Shown: positions 22,601-33,248 of the stretch, piece after piece
How positions within the stretch are numbered: the first letter of the stretch is position 1
Layout: the number at the start of each line of letters is the position of its first letter
Assembly: GCA_033060915.1 (NCBI GenBank)
Contig: CM065378.1
Span: forward strand, 2,729,001-2,793,000
Origin: Euryodendron excelsum
Taxonomy: Eukaryota > Streptophyta > Magnoliopsida > Ericales > Pentaphylacaceae
Length of the DNA stretch: 64,000 nucleotides
Direction of reading: 5' to 3'
The notes under the pieces: generated by a model
What the model was told of the DNA's origin: nothing
Databases searched by the model: none
The model's input: the letters and a program-made list of their open reading frames with translations, nothing else
Translations under genes and position numbers: made by a program

Positions 22601-25600
22601 TATGTCCAATAAAAGATAAACTAAATTTTTGGAAAACATTGTGCAGACAGCAGTTTCAGGTCGACTTCAAACTTTTGTATCTCACAATCTACAATGAACT
22701 AGACTGCAGGCCATATATCAACGGAAAGATCTATGGGTCTACTTTCCAACACTTCAAGCAGTGTGAAGTTTCGAATTTTTTGGAGTGAGATATGATTGTT
22801 TTCCCAAAGTGTGATAGTGCTGACTGTAGAATCCAAAAATTGCTCTAAACAACTTCAACTTTTTCTTTTACTTGAATTTAAACCCTCAATCAATATAACC
22901 CCCCATAGATAATATGTTACCTTCCTAATTACATATAACATCAACCAAATAAATTCAACATAAATCAAACAACTAAATATCTTCATCAAGTTCTCATATC
23001 AAAATACAAATTAAAGGTAATCATACAACTTCCTCACCTTTTTCTTGCCTCCTCCAAGTTTCCCCTTCCTTTCTTCTTTTTCTTCTTCTTCTTCTTCTCT
23101 TTTCTATCTCTTTTTCTTTCACTCTCTATAGGAAATCAGATTTCTAACAAGCTTCTCAATCTTTACACCAAGCACACATGTCACATGGTCTTCACAAGTA
23201 CACACCTAGGTGTCCCTAAGTTACACTCCCACCTTGCACCTCTTTGCTTCACCACTTCTCACTAATCCACATCATTATCATAATTAAACACACTTAGGTT
23301 AATTAATCATCATTAATCTTAAGCTAAGAATGGAGATTAATTATGGTAATTAAACATGGATTAGGCTAATTAGTCATGCTTAAAATAAATTACACCTCAC
23401 ATGACATGCTTCAATTAAAACATGCTATTCAAGCTTCTTAATTAAAGAAAATCATGCACTACTAAGTAGGCATTTAAGCTAAATATGATACTTAGTAAAA
23501 CAGGGTCTCACATCTTCTATTAAGGAGTCCGTAGAAGTCAACAGGTTGGTCTTGAAGGCTTAGAAAAACATTTGGATGACGTGGCAACCTGTTTGGAGGA
23601 GACTTTTGACAATGACAGGTGGCACTACAGGAGATTATGAATTGATGGTTAATGGAAGTTACTTAAGGACACTTGGCATTGTATGAGTAGGTGGTTTTGA
23701 TTTCTTTCATATATCTAGGTATGTAATGTGCCATTGTAGTAGATCTCTTGACATGTTATAAAAAAAGAATTCAAATTTTATCATTGCCTTTAATAGCCTT
23801 AGGAGTAGGTGGAATGCAGTGTTTCTCCCATGGAAGGAGTTCTTCACCTTGTGATAACAACCCACGGTAAGTGGAATAATCTCTTTCTGTTCTATTCCAT
23901 TCATTGTTTTTTTGTTGCGTGATCTTGAAACTAGGCAATGAAGTGCAAAATTGTTCTTGATTTGTTTCGTGGGGAGATTTCTCCGTTGAGGGAGAGGAAT
24001 TTTGAGATTTCTCCGTCGACGGCAAGGAACAAAATTTCCATTGTTTCCATCAAAACAACCGAAATGTTTTCAATTCCTAACAGATCGATATGTAACACTA
24101 GTGGAATAAAGAAACTCTATTGCTTCTGTCAAACATACAAGAACATAGAGAAATGCACCAAAACAGAATACTATATATCCAAATTATAAGTTGTGTTAAC
24201 ACGAATTTGAAACTTTTTATAAATGCTATACAATTTCTATTGAGAAAAATACAAAAGATATTTATTTTATATATTAATATATATCACTTCTGAAATATTT
24301 TTGAAACATCTCGAAATATTTCTGAAATGTTTACAAAACATTTCCTTTTCCATGCTATTCGAAACGTCGCACCAAAACTAATGTTGATCCTTGGTTGATG
24401 GAGGGGAAATTTTAACAAACAATTTTTGGCACGCCTTGTGGGGCCATGCGTTGTGTTTCAAGGAATGAAACTTAATGGATTGGCATATCACTTAATCAAA
24501 TGCAGAAATATATTGGCGTGAAGAATTTATAGATATTCAAGAAGAGATTTATTTGATTGATTGGCAATAATTTTGAGTTGTTTCATCATTGCAATATTTT
24601 GAAGGTGTAGGCTAGCTCAAGATACTTTGACACCTAAAGCAACAACTCTAAACAAGGCTTTTATTGAAATTTTTTTTGAGGCTTTTTACATTTTTAATAT
24701 CATTGCAAAATTATTATTAAAATTATTTTTCTCTTTTTTTGAGATGCAAAATTATTATTTAAATTATTCAAGTTTAGCTGGCAAATCCTTTCTAATCGAT
24801 AATAGTTAATCCACTTAGTTTTTCTTGTGACTTACTTGATCTTAGATAGGATTTTATCTATTTCAATTTTGAAAAATTGCTTTTTGTAGAAGCTATTGTT
24901 ACAGGTATTGTCAATAATATTCTATAAGCAATGCATGCATTTTGAAATGAATCTAATCTTTTTATATAATTTAGTACATCAATTCTACTCCTTTCTTTTA
25001 TTTGTAAAATTTCTTTTAAATTTTCAGTCCTGAAAATAAATCTAAACCACCAATATCAGAAAAATATCATGTTTCAAATTACATTCGAGATTAATATAAT
25101 ACTTTCCAAACTATCATCATCTAATGATCTTAAATTTTTAATATTAAATAGAAAACCAAAAATATTTGAAATTGTTCAAACCTATTTTGAAATGAAGAAA
25201 TTGCTTGATCTACTATATTTATATATATAACATAATCTATTCTAAAAGATTCTTCAATTGTGTTGTCTCGTCATTAGCATTCTCATCAAACTGTTTTTTC
25301 TACAAATTATACGTTTTTCACGAAATATAGGTTTTATTTCGGTTTCAGTTGCAATTTCTTTAGAGGAAATCATAATACAAGTAAATCCATTTTCTCTATA
25401 TTTTTCAAAAAAAAGAAATGGGACCTTTTGATTGATCTATTGCAACATCAATACACATGTATGTTGGTTGTAAATGTTTACTAACTAAATTTACAAAACA
25501 ATATATCATACCAAATAGTCCTACCTAATAGGAACTCAAGATTTTCAATCTCATATGTTGCTAAACAATTAGCTTTAGTTCTTGTTTTTGGATCTTCACT

Positions 25601-28600
25601 TGCTTAAGCTAATTGCAAATTTGCAACAAAGCATCTTTTATTTGTGGAGCTTGGAATTTTACTGTGTTAACACTTTCAATGTGACTTTCCCAACGTGTTT
25701 GTGACAATGACTTAACTATTAAACTTGGTACATTTTCTTGTAAAATTTTCCAACTTCTTTGTAGTAGAAGAAAATAATGAATATATGCATTGTGCTACCC
25801 TAAAAGAAGACATAGCTTTGGAAGAAGAATTTACCATATTGCAAAGTACTAGGTGTAGATTATGGCAAGCACATGATGTGTAAAATGCTTTAAGATTTAT
25901 ATCGAGTAGTCTTTCAGGAACTCCTTGGTGTTTTCCTTTTATACTAGATCCATTATCATGTCCTTGTCCTCGTGCATCATTAATATCAAGTTCTAAAATT
26001 CTTATAACATCTCTACTTGTGTTAAAAAGACCCTTTCTAGTGGTATTGTCTACTTCTAGAAATTCTATAAAATATTCTTCTATTTTTATTGGTCATATTA
26101 AACCATCCACACATCATAATATGAGTCATTTGTCCTTGATGACTTGCATCCAGGCTACAATAAAGTATTATTGAAAAATATTTTACTTCTTTAATTGGTT
26201 TGATGATTTTGCTTCTAATTTCATTTGCTAACAAGTTTATCAATTCATTTTGTACATTTTGTTCGAAATATGACTCTGAAGTCCATCATGTTGAATACAT
26301 TGAACATGTTTTTGCATTACTGGATCAAGTTCTGCAATCATTTCAATTAGGCTTAAAAATTCCATTATTTTCTTGATAGATTTTTTCATCATTTTTTCCT
26401 CAAAATGCCAAATTGTTTTTACCAAGATTTTTTTAAGACGGCAATAATTCTTAATAATACTTTTTTTGACTGATTTTTTTTCCTATTAATTTTGTTCTTG
26501 GATATTTTTATCACTTGTTATATTTTTTGACAATCTTGTTTCGAAGTCAATCCAAGCATTCTTATTGGTGATGTGCTCATTAGTTGTTTCATAACTTTTA
26601 AGTTGAACACCAAGATTTCTCCAATCTTTAGTTCCTTCATTAGCTAGTTTTCTTGTATGAGGATTTGAATTAAACAACTCACTACAAAAACAAAATACCT
26701 ATCTAAATCTTTTGAATACACTAGCCATTTTCTATCATACTTTTCTCCGTAGAGAGTTCATCTTTGGGGAAATTTATGTCATTATCTCTAATTGGACCTT
26801 TTTCTACTAGTTTTGCATCAATATTCTTCCTTTGACTTGGATCATAAATGTATATGGGAATGTGATCATTCACGCTATTAATATTTTCATGTTCTTTTGA
26901 TGTTTCTTTATGTTCTCCTTCAAGATATGTTATTTCATTATGTATTGACTTCTAACTCTTTGGAATCATTTAGTTGTTCATTTATGGAACTTTCACCTAA
27001 GTCTTTTGTTGTTATTGTTAGTAACAAATTTATCAAGTGCTCTTTTCTGATAAATTTTCTACCCTTCTTTTTTTTTTTTTATGGGTTTTTTCGTTGAAGT
27101 TTTGCATAGCCAGATTTGTATTTTCTAATAGCCATTTTTCTTATTTATAATTAAAATTATTTACTAATAAAACAAACACTATCTGTAAAAAAAATACAAT
27201 ACAAGCTTGGAATATAAAAATATTGGAAGTATAGAACATTTGAACCTGATTTATCTCCGTGACTATAAAAGTTGAAGATGCGGATAAGTAGTTGAATTTG
27301 CTACAGTTTCTACAATATGAAAAAAAAAACAAATATTTTAATTAGTAAATAAATGTTAACTAGAATAAAAAATGGTTTTCGGTATACAAGTATTCCTAAA
27401 TCAGAATTGATTCAAATCAACAGACTAATAAATTAGTCTTCAGTCCACCAATATTCCCTAATCATATTCAATGAGTAGAATAAAAAATTATTTTTCATTT
27501 CACCCTTAGTCACCGAATCAAATTAGGAATAAAGATTTAAATTTTCTTTCATGGTATTCACTGAATCAAACCAATGAAATAAAAAAAAATTTCATAACTT
27601 TGTTCCACAAAATTCACCAAATCAATCCAGATTGAATAAAAAATTGATTTTCAGACAGAAAGGGAATCGGAGTAAACCAACTTGTATTCACCAATTCATG
27701 CAAACATAATATGAATCTGATAAAAAACTAATTTTTTATTTCACCCTAGAGACTACTCGTAAATAACAAAAAAAAAATTACACTTTATTCAATATAACAT
27801 CCAAAAATCATATAAAGATAATAGATTTTGACCAAAAAAACAAAATCAATCCATATAAAATTTTAGAAATATTGCCTCAACAAGCCGCTCGATCGATTGA
27901 TGATGCTATTGGTAAGCAGTACCAATTTGTTTTTCAGCTTCAAACCCAGTATACAAGAGGGTTGACTTTTGAACAACTATACGTTAGAGAGAGTTGTATA
28001 GGTTAGACCTTCCTTGTATTTATAATAGTGAGTGTAATTATATTTTCTGAAATTGTTTATTTTTTTTCAAGATAACTACTGTTATTGATTTGGGCCTTTT
28101 TTTTTTCTTCCCTAATTTTTTTTTTCATTTGAATTGAAATGGTTCTAGAGGTCGGTCTGGAAATTTCCAGATTGGTTCCTGGATCTACTGGTCGAACCGG
28201 CCGGTCTTGTATGGTTTTTAGAACCTTCATTCTAATAGTGGCCATTAGTTTAATAAATTAGGTTTCGGTGACATTTTTACAACTCTTCAAATATTTGAGC
28301 CATTTCAAATTTAAAAAGTTAGGGGGCATTGTGTGCACTAAAAATTAAATTCTCTGTGGACACGTATTGGAGGCTTGGAAACGCCTTTTGGACAAGTCAG
28401 CCTATTTGGAAGGCTTTGAACAATGACAAGCGGGCATTACAAAAGAGGATGAATTAATGGCAATTACTTCAACAACACTTGGCATTGTAGGAGCATGGTT
28501 GTTTTCCACAATATGGGAAGTAGTTATTGGGGTTGTTGTTGATGTCTCACTTTTCTCCATATACTGGCCTTAGGAGTAGGTGTAATGTAGTGTTTCGCCC

Positions 28601-30937
28601 TTGGAAAGAGTGCTTCACCTCTTGAAAACAACCCAAGAGGATTCATAACTTTCTCTTCTATTTCATTTGAACTTTTATTGTTACGTGCTCTCGAAACTAG
28701 GAATGTAACACACAATCACTTGATCTAAATTGTTTTGTGGATAAATTTCTTTGTTGATAGGGAGGAATTTTGAGAATCTGTTGATGGACGGAAATTTTTC
28801 ACAGAACACATTGATATTTGATTAGATCCTGCATTTCTACAAGATATTGCATGCATGTCTTTTCTATCTATTTTTTAATGTCACCAGCTTTATGATTTAT
28901 CTTCAATTCATGATACAGAAAATGGGTTTTTGACTCATTATATGAAGCTCGATTGACAGCTATGATTACGAGATTTGTGAATGATTAGTGCTCTAACAAG
29001 TAAACGTGGTTAAAAAGTGTTCGTTTGTTGAAGCCTAAACATGAGATTCTCAAATCCGGCATATATTGTTTGAGAATTTCAGATCATGATGGGATTATTC
29101 ATTTACCTTTCTTGCTTGATATGCTTTAGGATGGAATTTGATTTGGAAATTTTTTTTTTGTGCTGATATTCATTTATTTTTTGTTCGAAATTTTTGCATA
29201 GAAGTTCATTTCATGAGCAAATTATGGGATAAATTAAGATGATTCCAAATGAATCCCCTCAACATATCCCTTCACTCTATATTTCTTCAAGGGCATTTCT
29301 CCACATTTTGGTTAAGTAGTATTCTTTTTTTTTTATTTATCAAATTATGTTTTTTTTAACTCAACACAATATGACCACTTATTGCATGTGTTGTTTATGC
29401 CCATATTGTCTCTTGATATAAAGATTTTACCCCAGTGCCTGTTCATTTGGGCAGGTTTCTGTGTGTTCTATTAAAGACATATAAGCCCAGCCCCTCCGAA
29501 ACCTCTAAAAAAATAAAGTTATGCATATAGGCAAGGGATCTGGTGCATTATACTTGGACCTTTTCCTATTCATGTATTTATTTTTTGTGGTTCAGTTTAC
29601 CTTGAAGATATTTGAGTACTGGTGTGCTTATTGAATAACTAGTGGCTGTCAATTTTTTGGTGTAGTTGGTGTCATCGCATTTTTCCTATTCAAGCTACTT
29701 GTTGTTTGAATGAGAAGGAACTGCACACAGTTGTGTCAAAGCTTGTTATTCAGTTTGTAAATGATAAACGGAACAAACTTGGACGACCTATAAAGGTATG
29801 TATTGATTCTATTGTTACTGCCCTGTTCAGGATTGACATGTGCATGTTTAGAAAAGGTTGAAGAGTGAAATATTGTGATAGGTCAGTATAAGGAGTTTCT
29901 CGACCAAAAAAAAAGTATGGAGATTGGTAGGAACTGACATCACTAGCCTACAGTGCACTGTCACATGTATGGGGTTAATGGCTATTAGCCTATCAATTTT
30001 CTTGGACCATCATGACTAGTGTCTACAAAATTTGCCGTCATTTCTTTTGTATAGTGATGGAGGGACGTTGAGATAAAAGTTGAAACACACTGCTTTTGTA
30101 TGGAAATTGAAGCAAGCATATGCATCAGTTTTCTTATAAAAAATTTGAATTCACTTATTGAATGAATTATTGCAATCTCTCACTAAACTTTGTTGTTAAC
30201 TGATGCTGCCCCATTTTTTCATGATCTATGTATGAATTCTAAATCAGTTGGTGTCAAATTAGAGCGAAACCTGGAATTAAGTGTTATAGTGGCACATGCC
30301 TTGTGTATTTGTTATGAGACCATTATCAACATCTTTTCTCTTTATTATATGTTTTAGTTTAGATAAATTTTAGTTATGGTGTTTGTCTTTCCTTCATTTA
30401 TGGTTTACTTATTTTCCCTTTTTCCAAGGGATTGGAATTTGTTTTTGCATATGCATATGCTGCTATTTTAGATATGGTTGTAAAAAATTCCTATATCACA
30501 TTGTAGTTTGCAGTTGGGTACAACAGAAGAGGAATTGAGGAGATAGAGATGAAGATTTCAAGCAATATTTCAAAAGATTCTGAAGAACTAGCTTTGTTAG
30601 ACCGTAACAAATGCTTTAGCATTGTGGCTGCAGCAGTTAAAGATGCTGTATCAGATTCAGTTGTGGACCTGAAATCTCCAGAGGTACGATGCCCTCAAGC
30701 AACTACAATAAAAAAACTGATTCCTTTTGAATTGTGTAGTTGCTTTTGTTGATCAAAACAACAAATTTACAGTTATCAGTTCTCGTGGAGTTGCTACCCC
30801 TCGCTGGGGTACCCAATGGGTCATTAGTGGTTGCCGTCTCTGTTCTTCCACACAACCTTGTTACTACTAAGCCGCGACTTTGCATTAAGGCACTGCTTGC
30901 TGATACAAAGGTGAAGAATGGAAGGAAGAACCAATAA
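7690..30937 (+). CDS. THUMP-domain protein, Tan1/THUMPD1-like (7 exons)
   Basis: Coding exons: 7690-7942, 13201-13247, 19618-19774, 19887-20085, 29666-29795, 30507-30683, 30773-30937. They join in frame to 375 codons; ATG 7732 is an alternative start giving 361. Every acceptor is AG and every donor GT, although the first donor (GTCGGT) is poor. The Lys/Glu-rich N terminus leads into KPWEQHSAVISIPRFDY (residues about 46-62) and GFLVTCPI, the hallmark opening of the plant protein. REKSATKEAISILEK follows in exon 2. The THUMP domain (about 215-345) contains WCHRIFPIQATC, AVGYNRRGIEEIE and VVDLKSPE. Yeast Tan1 and human THUMPD1 bind tRNA and help the Kre33/NAT10 acetyltransferase make ac4C12; the same role is inferred here. 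Exon coordinates come from reading the sequence and are untested. Confidence 0.9.
8465..9222. mobile_element. Tourist-like MITE in THUMP intron 1
   Basis: GGCTATGTTTGGTACAA at the left is mirrored by TTGTACCAAATATAGCC at the right, and TAA flanks both ends (8462-8464 and 9223-9225). Subterminal words such as GAATGAGAATGGGAATGG recur in inverse orientation near the right end. The 758-bp element carries no transposase. A GGC/GCA trinucleotide run (8753-8792) and T-rich tracts fill its centre. Confidence 0.8.
8753..8792 (+). repeat. GGC/GCA trinucleotide microsatellite
   Basis: A run of GGC units merging into GCA units inside the 8465-9222 MITE, unusually GC-rich for its surroundings. Confidence 0.9.
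9720..10080. other. GC-richer intronic island, probable transposon debris
   Basis: Composition differs sharply from the AT-rich intron on both sides. The 108-codon ORF on the minus strand (9723-10049) has no recognisable domain and no splice context. A GA dinucleotide run follows at 10105-10129. A comparable GC-richer island lies at 13920-14290 in the next intron. I read both as retroelement fragments, without proof. Confidence 0.35.
10355..11460. mobile_element. Non-autonomous hAT element in THUMP intron 1
   Basis: Left end TAGGGGTGTGCATGG and right end TGCACCCCTA are inverted repeats. The flanks read ATGTTTTAG on the left and ATGTTTAG on the right, an 8-bp hAT-type target duplication with one base gained in a T run. 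Subterminal regions are packed with GAACCGAACC/GGTTCGGTTC words in both orientations, including a four-unit CCGAA run near 10466-10485. No transposase remains. Confidence 0.8.
11773..12305 (+). repeat. Tandem duplication, period about 283 bp
   Basis: TATAGAGTAAGGAAAT opens both units (11773 and 12056), and both run through AAGAGGTCARAGAAGCTTC, GATATGATGCAAGCTACAATG and GTTAGGAATTCTT. The second unit ends just before a C15A10 homopolymer pair (about 12311-12335). The copies are about 90 percent alike by eye. No coding or transposon signature was recognised. Confidence 0.85.
12336..13200. other. Remainder of THUMP intron 1
   Basis: Unique-looking AT-rich intron sequence. A TTTTTTGTTTTTTCAG polypyrimidine tract and acceptor precede exon 2 at 13201. 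Confidence 0.5.
13248..15058. other. THUMP intron 2, left part
   Basis: Contains a GC-richer island (about 13920-14290) without a recognisable gene. Near 14690-14760 is a stretch with GGTATGGTCCGTACCGGTATC-like words, which also occur around 16640-16770. These probably belong to one dispersed element on both sides of the SEC61G remnant, but no termini could be paired. Confidence 0.35.
15699..15723 (+). repeat. GCA trinucleotide microsatellite
   Basis: About eight GCA units inside the 15177-16352 element, flanked by GAA-rich sequence (15640-15800). The poly-Leu and poly-Ala reading frames on the minus strand come from these repeats. Confidence 0.9.
15959..16003 (+). repeat. GAA microsatellite, about 15 units
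   Basis: A near-pure GAA tract inside the hAT-type element. It is a triplex-capable purine strand within an intron of the THUMP gene. Confidence 0.95.
16603..19617. other. THUMP intron 2, right part
   Basis: No supported gene. The 136-codon ORF at 16470-16880 is the SEC61G remnant read in one frame plus unrelated downstream sequence. The rest looks like ordinary unique intron. A TCACTTTTTGCAG acceptor precedes exon 3 at 19618. Confidence 0.45.
21491..23512 (+). mobile_element. Candidate solo LTR in THUMP intron 4
   Basis: Starts TGTCACACCC and ends GGGTCTCACA, imperfect inverted termini closed by TG...CA. Flanks are TCTTT (21486-21490) and TCTTC (23513-23517), four of five bases alike. The body contains stretches around 22560-22800 (GAAGTTATGTCCAATAAAA, ACGGAAAGATCTATGGG) of a kind common in long plant Ty3/gypsy LTRs. 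No internal retroelement sequence adjoins it. The intron base for this call is moderate because the target duplication is imperfect. Confidence 0.5.
23084..23100 (+). repeat. CTT microsatellite
   Basis: Short TTC/CTT run within a pyrimidine-rich stretch of the candidate LTR. Confidence 0.8.
23545..24040 (+). repeat. LTR-like direct repeat, left copy
   Basis: Shares a collinear block of about 450 bases with 28365-28805. Common words include ACAATGACARG, CACTTGGCATTGTA, CCTTAGGAGTAGGTG, ATGYAGTGTTTC, ACAACCCA and GGGAGAGGAATTTTGAGA-like sequence. The divergence is high, so the pair is old. About 385 bases to its right, TTTTTGGCACGCCTTGTGGG (near 24425) resembles sequence found just inside the 5' LTR of some plant retroelements, which would make this a 5' LTR. 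Confidence 0.55.
24690..27135 (-). pseudogene. hAT transposase fossil, TTF-type/DUF4371 (ZMYM1-like)
   Basis: Reading the minus strand from ATG at 27135: MAIRKYKSGYAKLQ, then DPSQRKNID, KGPIRDNDINFPKDE, KYDRKWLVYSKDLD (TTF zinc-finger region), NEGTKDWRNLG, TNEHITNKNAWIDFE, the DUF4371 core (LIEMIAELDP, NELINLLANEI), DARGQGHDNGSSIKGKHQGV (about 25910-25970) and FYTSCACHNLHL. Further remnants include CIDVAIDQ and SFFEKYRENGF (about 25390-25470), ending near 24690 with KLKLIKSYLRSSMSQ. These are the ordered landmarks of the plant ZMYM1-like hAT transposase family. Stops and frameshifts occur throughout, so it is dead. It lies antisense in THUMP intron 4. Terminal inverted repeats were not found. 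Confidence 0.85.
28365..28805 (+). repeat. LTR-like direct repeat, right copy
   Basis: Partner of 23545-24040 in the same orientation, with starts about 4.8 kb apart. Together they could be LTRs of a non-coding retroelement that received the hAT insertion, or two independent insertions of the same LTR. Exact ends could not be set, because neither copy shows clear TG...CA borders with a target duplication. Confidence 0.5.
28806..29665. other. THUMP intron 4, right end
   Basis: AT-rich intron without recognisable genes. The TTTTTTGGTGTAG acceptor opens exon 5 at 29666. Confidence 0.5.
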
Positions 30938-31340
30938 CGGTTCAATGGTTTCGAACATTCTCCTCCACTAGCAGGACTAAAATAAAAATTCTTTTTGTGC
31001 TTATTTCTAGTGACGGGGTGGAGCTGCGCTTTTGGATGCCATGGAGATCTCCAGAGCAATGTTGATCTCCAGATTTAGACACGATAAACAATGGTGTGCA
31101 TTTATGACTTGGGTGCAATTGACACATTTTATGCATTTGCTGTGTCAAATTTTTCGTCCGTTTTTTTGTTGTTGGTGGTGGCATCTGATTTTGTTTATGT
31201 TCACTTTGCCACACCTGCCTGGTACTTTTGTAGCTTTTTTGTTCATTTCTCATGGTTTGCAATACTAGGATGTTGGCACCATTGTTGGATGCTCTGATTG
31301 TATTGAATTTTGGTGTTAATGGCATTCTTGTATCCTAGGA
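30938..31340 (+). other. Presumed 3' UTR of the THUMP gene
   Basis: Non-repetitive, moderately GC-balanced sequence directly after the TAA at 30935-30937. It holds no supported gene; overlapping short ORFs on both strands have no homology. The end of transcription is not visible. Confidence 0.35.
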
Positions 31341-31492
31341 CCTGATGGGGAGCCACTACAAGTGGACTAGCGAATAGGAATCTCGTTTTAATTTTTTAAT
31401 TTTTTTTTGTACATTGAAGAGCCAAAGTCCGTGGAGGGAAGGGTTTGCCAAACTATGAGCACAATCATGGGTGAGGGTGTCACTCCACTGGG

Positions 31493-31554
<62 letters not shown>
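31493..31554 (+). repeat. Compound (CT)n(CA)n microsatellite
   Basis: About 12 CT units run directly into about 19 CA units with one CG interruption. The Cys/Val- and Arg/Glu-repeat ORF on the minus strand is produced by this tract. Confidence 0.95.
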
Positions 31555-31556
<2 letters not shown>

Positions 31557-32053
31557 GAGTAGGAATTTCAGTACTCTGTCTGAAAGCCAAGGTGTTTCTC
31601 AGTCTGGTAATCCCTTGTCCTACAGAACATCCTAATTGAGGATAAATAGGTTGCCTCTGATAAAAAAATGTTGGAATTATTGGCTGCAATTCTTCTAGGA
31701 GTTGAATGTTTGCTGGCGAACGAGCACGGTGAGTTTTAAACTTGCTCCCAAACGTGGATTCTGAGGAAATTCAAGGGACCCATTTGCAGGAGTAAAAACA
31801 TACGGATTGGACAGCGGGAGAGTTTGAGAGGAAAATACAAACAGGATTTCATTTTTTATTTTCGGGTGCTAAAGTAAATATTAACGTGATTTCAAACATA
31901 CGGATTAGTCCAAAAATTGGCAGAAAGAAAGAAAGAAAAATCAACCGAAGAACAAGACAAGATATAGAACTCCCACTAACGAGGGACACGGGGCAAGGAG
32001 GGACTGCTAGATGCATCTCATATCTGGAAACGCATCCAGAGGAGTGTTCGTTG

Positions 32054-32260
32054 TCTATAAATAATATCTCAGGAGCTAGATCAGTGGCAATAAACAAGTA
32101 AGAACTGCCTCAATCCTCTCTCTCTCTCTCTCTCTCCGTCTCTCTCTCCTCTTTCCAAACCAAAGAATGTTGTCAACAGGAGAAGGGTAAGGAATTTGCA
32201 TTAAGGAAAGAAGAAGAAGAAGAAGAAGAAGGGTTGTATTAATTCTGGGCAAAGGTATAT
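32054..32260 (+). promoter_or_regulatory. Promoter-like TATA box with CT-rich leader
   Basis: CTATAAATAATA near 32054 is followed 60 bases later by a CT dinucleotide tract (about 32117-32154), a GAAGAA run, and GGGCAAAGGTATAT, which would serve as a 5' splice site. This is the usual look of a plant 5' UTR exon. No ORF with recognisable homology follows on the plus strand before the minus-strand gene at 35165, so a non-coding transcript, a lost gene or chance are all possible. Confidence 0.3.
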
Positions 32261-32694
32261 TTCTTTATTCAAGTTCATTTTATATCTCCCTCCTTTTTTC
32301 TACTTCTACACTGTCCCTCTCCTCTCTTCCCTTATTTTTTTTTTATTTCCTATATTTCATTCGAGGCTTTTCATATCATTTTGAGCATAGATATAAAAGC
32401 AAAATGCTTAATTTATTAAAAAAAATTCTTTATGGTAGATGAATCTGTGGTACTATTTATCTAAGAAGACACTTTAATTCTCATTTAAATAATCAAAATT
32501 AAATATTAAACCCAACTTTAGCGAGGGATATAAAAAAAAAAAAAGGACAATTTAACTACTTTTTTTTTTTTTTCTTTTAACGATTTTGCACATGCACGAA
32601 TTTTTACTAGTTCCATCACCATTCACTTCTTCTGAAAGTAGAAACTTTTTTCGAAAAGAGATTTATCTGTTACATTTTCATTCACTTTTTCTAC

Positions 32695-33239
32695 GGTTAA
32701 TTGCACTTTGTACTCGTTTACTTTACATCAAATATCACTTCAGGCCTTTCACTTTTTATTGTAATAGTTAAGCTCTTATATTTCTAATTTATTGCAATGT
32801 CAACTTTCTATTTAAAAAATAAATAAAAAATTTACAAGTGATAACCACGTGGCCTTTTTCAAGAGATAAATATGTTGAATTTAATAATTTTTCATTCCAA
32901 ACACTTACACGTATTGCACGTGAGTTGAATTGGGATTTTTAAATGAAAACTAATTACATTATATAAATTTCAAAATTAATTGCACTCATGATTTTAGAGT
33001 AATTTGAGAGGAATTTGTGGTAGATTATTAGGAAGAAGTGTGATTTTACATCTTTGTCCTCTTATAAAAGATAACGTGCTTGTCAAATGCGAACTTTTCG
33101 GTTATATTCTAAACGAAATTAGCAAAATGTTGACATTGCAATAAATTAGAAGTGTAAGGCTTAATTGTTACAATTAAAAATAAAGGTACTGAAGTAAGAT
33201 TTAGTTTAAATTACATGAGTACAAAGTGTAATTAATCAT
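32695..33239. mobile_element. MITE with inverted repeats over 100 bp (Mutator-like)
   Basis: GGTTAATTGCACTTTGTACTC at the left is mirrored at the right (GAGTACAAAGTGTAATTAATC). The inverse similarity runs on for about 120 bases through CTAATTTATTGCAATGTCAA. TTTTTCTAC (32686-32694) and TTTTTCTAT (33240-33248) flank it, a 9-bp near-duplication. Long arms and 9-bp duplications suggest a Mutator-like MITE. Confidence 0.7.
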
Positions 33240-33248
33240 TTTTTCTAT

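Noticed and set aside
31356..31553. Cys/Val- and Arg/Glu-repeat minus-strand ORF
   Set aside because: Produced entirely by the CT/CA microsatellite.
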